Source: Flavobacterium oreochromis
Lineage (GTDB): Bacteria > Bacteroidota > Bacteroidia > Flavobacteriales > Flavobacteriaceae
Assembly (NCBI RefSeq): GCF_019565455.1
Contig: NZ_CP067377.1
Span: forward strand, 3,476,004-3,540,003
DNA: 64,000 nt
Reading direction: 5' to 3'
This document shows, in pieces, positions 57,791 through 64,000 of this stretch. The notes beneath the pieces are model-generated. The model did not search any database, was not told the DNA's origin, and saw only the letters and a program-made list of their open reading frames with translations. Numbering within the stretch: position 1 is the stretch's first letter; the number at the start of each line of letters is the position of its first letter. The position numbers were made by a program, and so were the translations under genes.

Positions 57791-57838
57791 TACAATAAAA
57801 AAATTAGTAAACATTCATATAGTCCAATATAAATAGAA

Positions 57839-58548
57839 ATGGGAAGAGCGTTTGAATTTAGAAAAGCACGTAAAATGAAACGTTGGTCAGCAATGGCTAA
57901 AACGTTTACAAAAATTGGTAAAGATATTGTAATGGCTGTAAAAGAAGGAGGTCCTAATCCAGAGACTAACTCCCGTTTAAGAGCCGTTATACAAAATGCC
58001 AAAGCAGCTAACATGCCTAAAGACAATGTGGAGCGCGCAATAAAAAAAGCAAGCGATAAAGACACGGCTAACTACAAAGAAGTTCTATTCGAAGGTTATG
58101 CACCACACGGAATTGCTATTTTAATAGAAACAGCTACAGATAACAACAACAGGACTGTAGCAAATATCAGAAGCTATTTTAACAAATGTAATGGAACACT
58201 TGGTACACAAGGCTCAGTAGAATTTATGTTTGATCATACTTGTAACTTCAGAATTCATTCTGAAGGACAAGATGTAGAAGAATTAGAATTAGAAATGATC
58301 GACTTCGGTGTTGAAGAAATATTTGCCGATGAAGATGGAATCGTTATGTATGCCCCTTTCGAAAGCTTTGGAGCAATCCAAAAGAACTAGAAAATCGCGG
58401 AATAGAAGTCTTATCATCCGGTTTTGAAAGAATACCACAAGTAACCAAGGAACTAACACCAGAACAAATAGCCGATGTTGAAAAATTATTAGAAAAAATA
58501 GAAGAAGACGATGATGTAATGAATGTCTTCCATACCATGCAAGAATAA
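57839..58548 (+). CDS. yebC: YebC/PmpR family regulator, frameshifted
   Basis: Corrected length 236 residues; one A is missing from the A4 run at 58380-58383 (AIQKELENRGIEVLSSGFER then continues). Landmarks are MGRAFEFRKARKMKRWSAMAK, TKIGKDIVMAVKEGG, AKAANMPKDNVERAIKKA, YKEVLFEGYAPHGIAILIE and the later GTQGSVEFMF. Family members were described as transcription regulators; recent work shows a role at ribosomes stalled on difficult sequences such as proline runs. Monocistronic with its own -7 box and a terminator. Confidence 0.93.
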
Positions 58549-58578
58549 TATAATATCAAAAAACTCAATATAACACAA

Positions 58579-58605
58579 AGCTACTCACACAGAGTGGCTT
58601 TTTTT
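58579..58605 (+). terminator. Terminator after yebC
   Basis: AGCTACTC (58579-58586) pairs with GAGTGGCT (58592-58599, one G-U pair) and a run of seven T follows. Confidence 0.88.
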
Positions 58606-58764
58606 AACCTAATCTAATTTATTCAACACCCAAATAAATTAATTCCCTTCTAAATATACCCCCACTCATATATTTTTATAACGTGCCCCACCACAACGGT
58701 TCAAGTAAAAAAGTTGTGGAGAAATTTTAAAATAGCTTACTTTGTGTAAAACTAAATTATCCAA

Positions 58765-59123
58765 ATGAATTCTTCATTTAATTCTCTAATTGAACTATTA
58801 CTCCCAGAATATCTTACGCATTATTTTGAATTAACTTCAATTGATAGACAGCAAGACGCATTGCATTTATATTTAGAAGAATTAAATAAAATCCCTTTGG
58901 AATATTCAAAACTGATAAATTACAATCAAAAGGTTTTTTTGAATCTATCACAGTTCAAGATTTTCCGATAAGAGAATATAAGGTTTATCTTCATATTAAA
59001 AGAAGAAGATGGCTTAATTTATCTACTAACAAAGTTGTTTTCAGAGATTGGAACTTAGTAGCAAAAGGCACTCGATTAACCCAAGAGTTTGCCTCTTTTT
59101 TAAAAGAAATCAATCGATACTAA
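58765..59123 (+). CDS. ISAon1 family transposase N-terminal region protein, frameshifted
   Basis: About 119 residues after restoring one T in the T7 run at 58934-58940 (NQKVFFESITVQDFPIREYK). It starts MNSSFNSLIELLLPEYLTHYF and ends RLTQEFASFLKEINRY. The middle, KVYLHIKRRRWLNL, is a basic stretch fit for DNA binding. In ISAon1 elements this separate N-terminal protein precedes the catalytic one. Its stop lies within the 5' part of the next frame, which is +1 relative to it, so frameshifted fusion or separate initiation is possible. Confidence 0.75.
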
Positions 59124-59127
59124 CTCT

Positions 59128-60096
59128 GATGACACTAAAAGCATTGCTAAATTTTATCATGTTAATGGAAAATCACTTCAAAATCAGTATAAAGATTTTT
59201 TGAGTGATTTTAAAAATTGGAATCAAATTCAACATGCAAAGCAATGGTTGTTATATCCACAAAACTTAGGAAAAAATTTATCTATAGATGAAACCGCACT
59301 TTCTTATGATGAATTATACACTATTATTACAAACAAAAAAGCTAAAGGAAAAGCAGGAAGCATAGTAGCTATTATTAAAGGAACTAAAGCAGATAATATC
59401 ATCGAAATATTGAGCAAAATACCTTTAAAAGAAAGAAACAAAGTAGAAGAAGTTACTTTAGATATGGCTCCAAATATGGGACTTATCATCAAAAAATCAT
59501 TCCCAAATGCAACACTTGTAACTGATAGATTTCATGTTCAAAAACTTGCCATTGAAGCACTACAAGAAATTAGGATTAAACATAGATGGGAAGCTATTGA
59601 CCAAGAAAATGAATCCATTGAAAAAGCTAAAAAGAATAAGAAAAAATTTAATCCAGAATTACTAAAAAACGGAGAAACTAAAAAACAACTATTAGCAAGA
59701 AGTCGATATCTACTTTATAAAAGAAAAAATAAATGGACTGAAAATCAAAAAGAAAGAGCCAAAATTGTATTTGAAATTTATCCAGATATCGAAATTGCTT
59801 ATCAACTCTCAATAGAACTATCAAACATTTTTCAAAATACAACAAATAAAATATATGCTTACACAAAATTAGCCAAGTGGCACGAAAAAGTAAATCAAAC
59901 AGGATTTAAAGCTTTTAATACCATTTCTAGAACAATAATTAACCACTACAAAACAATACTAAATTATTTTGATAATCGAAGTACTAACGCTTCAGCAGAA
60001 TCTTTCAATGCAAAAATAAAAGCTTTTAGAAGTAAATTTAGAGGAGTGAGAAATATAGAATTCTTCCTTTTTAGACTAACAAATTTATATGCGTAA
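59128..60096 (+). CDS. ISAon1 family transposase, DDE catalytic protein
   Basis: About 322 residues; the start is uncertain as no ATG lies in this frame near the 5' end (DDTKSIAKFYHVNGKSLQNQ), and a TTG at 59200 is the first common alternative codon. The acidic triad of ISL3-like DDE enzymes is present: LSIDETALS, VTLDMAPNMG and NASAESFNAKIKAFRSKFRG. FPNATLVTDRFHVQKLAIEAL is a strong family signature. No break is seen in the catalytic part, so it may be active if the N-terminal protein is intact. Confidence 0.88.
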   Translation, partial: DDTKSIAKFYHVNGKSLQNQYKDFLSDFKNWNQIQHAKQWLLYPQNLGKNLSIDETALSYDELYTIITNKKAKGKAGSIVAIIKGTKADNIIEILSKIPLKERNKVEEVTLDMAPNMGLIIKKSFPNATLVTDRFHVQKLAIEALQEIRIKHRWEAIDQENESIEKAKKNKKKFNPELLKNGETKKQLLARSRYLLYKRKNKWTENQKERAKIVFEIYPDIEIAYQLSIELSNIFQNTTNKIYAYTKLAKWHEKVNQTGFKAFNTISRTIINHYKTILNYFDNRSTNASAESFNAKIKAFRSKFRGVRNIEFFLFRLTNLYA

Positions 60097-60216
60097 TTTT
60101 AACTAATCCACAGAAATATGACTTGATCCGATATTCCCCCACTACTTTTAGTATTGATCCGTAGCTTGCTACGCCCGATCACGCAAGCAATAACATCAAT
60201 CAAATTCTTGCTAAAA

Positions 60217-60250
60217 CAAAAAACCCTATTCTTTACAGAATAGGGTTTTT
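60217..60250 (-). terminator. rRNA operon terminator
   Basis: AACCCTATTCT pairs with AGAATAGGGTT around TTAC (60222-60247); on the minus strand TTTTTTG follows. It is placed just after the 5S gene. Confidence 0.9.
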
Positions 60251-60255
60251 AAAGA

Positions 60256-60362
60256 AAGGCAGCGATCTACTCTCCCACATAATTGCAGTACCATCGACGC
60301 TGGCGGGCTTAACTTCTCTGTTCGAAATGGGAAGAGGTGAGCCCCGCCGCAATAACCACCTT
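60256..60362 (-). rRNA. rrf: 5S ribosomal RNA
   Basis: Leftward. The minus strand reads AAGGTGGTTATTGCGGCGGGG at its 5' end, then the conserved CCCATTTCGAACAGAGAAG, GCGTCGATGGTACTGC and GGGAGAGTAGATCGCTGCC. Length about 107 nt; the ends are judged by terminal pairing and are good to a few bases. Confidence 0.93.
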
Positions 60363-60540
60363 AAGGTTGTAAGTGATAAATGATTAGCTCATAGTGATAA
60401 GTCTTTGACTTTTCACTTTTTACTAGTTACTTTTCACTGTAGCTTATAGCTAGCAATATTTTAACATATTGAGATAAATATTCATTTAAAGAAAGAATCT
60501 GCTTCCCCCCTCCTTTACAGGGCAAGGGGGAGGCTTACAA
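60363..60540. other. 23S-5S spacer with short degenerate repeats
   Basis: 178 bases without a tRNA. AGTGATAAGT and CTTTTCACTTTTTACTAGTT are near-repeats in direct and inverted order, typical of the simple-repeat spacers in flavobacterial rRNA operons. A GC-rich patch (CCCCCCTCCTTTACAGGGC) near 60505 may be part of the pairing that matures 23S rRNA. Confidence 0.5.
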
Positions 60541-63404
<2,864 letters not shown>

Positions 63405-63577
63405 TTGTTTCTTTTTTAATTATAAATGTTAATTTATAAATGATGAATCAATTCATAATTCACAATTTAAAATTCACATTTTTTTGTGTTCTTTCTACTT
63501 GTTTGTATGTTTATCTCAATATGTCAATGAACTTTAATCAATTAACAATTATCAATTGATAATTATCATTTTTTTCG

Positions 63578-63651
63578 TGGAGAATATCGGAGTCGAACCG
63601 ATGACCTCCTGCGTGCAAGGCAGGCGCTCTAGCCAGCTGAGCTAATCCCCC
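63578..63651 (-). tRNA. tRNA-Ala (anticodon TGC)
   Basis: 74-nt cloverleaf on the minus strand: acceptor GGGGGAT, D-arm AGCTCAGCTGG, anticodon loop CTTGCAC with TGC between CCTGC and GCAGG, T-arm GGTTCGACTCC. CCA is not encoded. It lies in the 16S-23S spacer. Confidence 0.97.
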
Positions 63652-63741
63652 GTTTTTAATTTCAAAATTTAAATCTCAAATTTCAAAATTCAAGGACTCA
63701 ACTTCTAAAATTTCCTTTTCTCTTAAAATACTTGTTAAAAG

Positions 63742-63815
63742 TAGTCCCGGGCAGACTCGAACTGCCGACCCCTACATTATCAGTGTAGTACTCTAACCAG
63801 CTGAGCTACGAGACT
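63742..63815 (-). tRNA. tRNA-Ile (anticodon GAT)
   Basis: 74-nt cloverleaf on the minus strand: acceptor AGTCTCG with CGGGACT, D-arm AGCTCAGCTGG, anticodon loop CTGATAA with GAT between CTACA and TGTAG, T-arm GCAGTTCGAGTCTGC. CCA is not encoded. It comes first after 16S, then tRNA-Ala, the usual spacer order. Confidence 0.97.
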
Positions 63816-63882
63816 CTGTATTTTAAGTCTTTTTTTTTGAACTAACAGCGAGAGTAAGACCCTAGGTCTTTTTTATGTCTCT

Positions 63883-64000
63883 AGAAAGGAGGTGTTCCAG
63901 CCGCACCTTCGGTACGGCTACCTTGTTACGACTTAGCCCTAGTTACCAGTTTTACCCTAGGCAGCTCCTTGCGGTCACCGACTTCAGGTACCCCCAGCTT
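63883..64000 (-). rRNA. rrs: 16S ribosomal RNA, 3' end only
   Basis: The minus strand here reads toward the 3' end: the complement of GGTACGGCTACCTTGTTACG, then GCGGCTGGAACACCTCCTTTC. The CCTCC anti-Shine-Dalgarno core is present although genes in this window lack matching ribosome sites, as is normal for Bacteroidota. The gene continues past the window edge. Confidence 0.96.

Larger units (their letters stand above)
58692..60136 (+). mobile_element. ISAon1-type (ISL3-like DDE) insertion sequence
   Basis: About 1.45 kb with two reading frames for an ISAon1-family N-terminal protein and DDE transposase. The ends are imperfect inverted repeats. Left reads CGGTTCAAGT with TTGTGGA and TTAAAAT further in (58697 on). 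Right, read inward, gives CGGATCAAGT with CTGTGGA and TTAAAAT (60130 back). The direct repeat CCCCAC flanks at 58686-58691 and 60137-60142 and could be the target duplication, so the limits given are provisional. It sits between yebC and the rRNA operon terminator. Confidence 0.8.

Noticed and set aside
60365..60540. CRISPR-like repeats in the 23S-5S spacer
   Set aside because: The repeats are short, degenerate and not regularly spaced; no cas genes exist in the window.

Overview
The window is AT-rich (roughly 30% GC) chromosomal DNA of a member of the Flavobacteriaceae (phylum Bacteroidota), most like Flavobacterium. The signs are flavobacterial -7 promoter boxes (TAnnTTTG) without Shine-Dalgarno sequences, a LETM1-related biofilm protein, a DUF3822-rsmD pair, a fused thrA followed by thrB and thrC, an ISAon1-type insertion sequence, and an rRNA operon with tRNA-Ile and tRNA-Ala in the spacer. 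The exact species cannot be fixed from the sequence.

Layout. 1-5.8 kb: 3' part of a catalase gene with a secreted ankyrin-repeat partner, an outer-membrane protein with a homopolymer at its start, and a small membrane protein / winged-helix regulator / CreD group. 6-7.8 kb: leftward TetR - nitroreductase - Ohr operon with a 16-bp palindromic operator. 8.4-11.4 kb: accessory patch with a GH114/TM1410-type lipoprotein whose two halves look circularly permuted, a DUF4377 lipoprotein and two unknown proteins. 11.6-22.6 kb: metabolic and housekeeping genes (transaldolase, SDR, dipeptide epimerase, SRP RNA, glutaminyl cyclase, RluA-type synthase, lgt, purB, DUF4268, NUDIX, plsC). 23-30 kb: outer-membrane beta-barrel receptor with a sensor kinase and response regulator, then a large SPFH protein. 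30.4-32.2 kb: MarR - nitroreductase - YceI operon with a perfect 20-bp palindrome. 32.3-40 kb: hutH, then the thrABC operon preceded by a Thr/Ile-rich leader peptide and attenuator, then gcvT. 40-50 kb: GDPD, cysteine desulfurase, phosphoesterase, secreted MsrA/MsrB, an unknown beta-barrel/periplasmic pair, the LETM1-related protein, and Dps divergent from OxyR. 50-58.6 kb: valS, DUF1573, kdsB, RecD-like helicase, DUF3822, rsmD, yebC. 58.7-60.1 kb: ISAon1-type element. 60.2-64 kb: leftward rRNA operon (5S, 23S, tRNA-Ala, tRNA-Ile, partial 16S).

How the genes work together. Peroxide and electrophile defence recurs: catalase, Ohr, two nitroreductase operons under different repressor families, OxyR, Dps and envelope MsrA/MsrB. 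A second theme is the envelope: Lgt, PlsC, KdsB, CreD, the SPFH protein and several beta-barrels.

Quality note. More than twenty single-base indels, nearly all in A or T homopolymers, break reading frames, including essential-type genes (valS, purB, kdsB, thrA). Most are probably sequencing or assembly errors. I give whole-gene spans and the place of each break.
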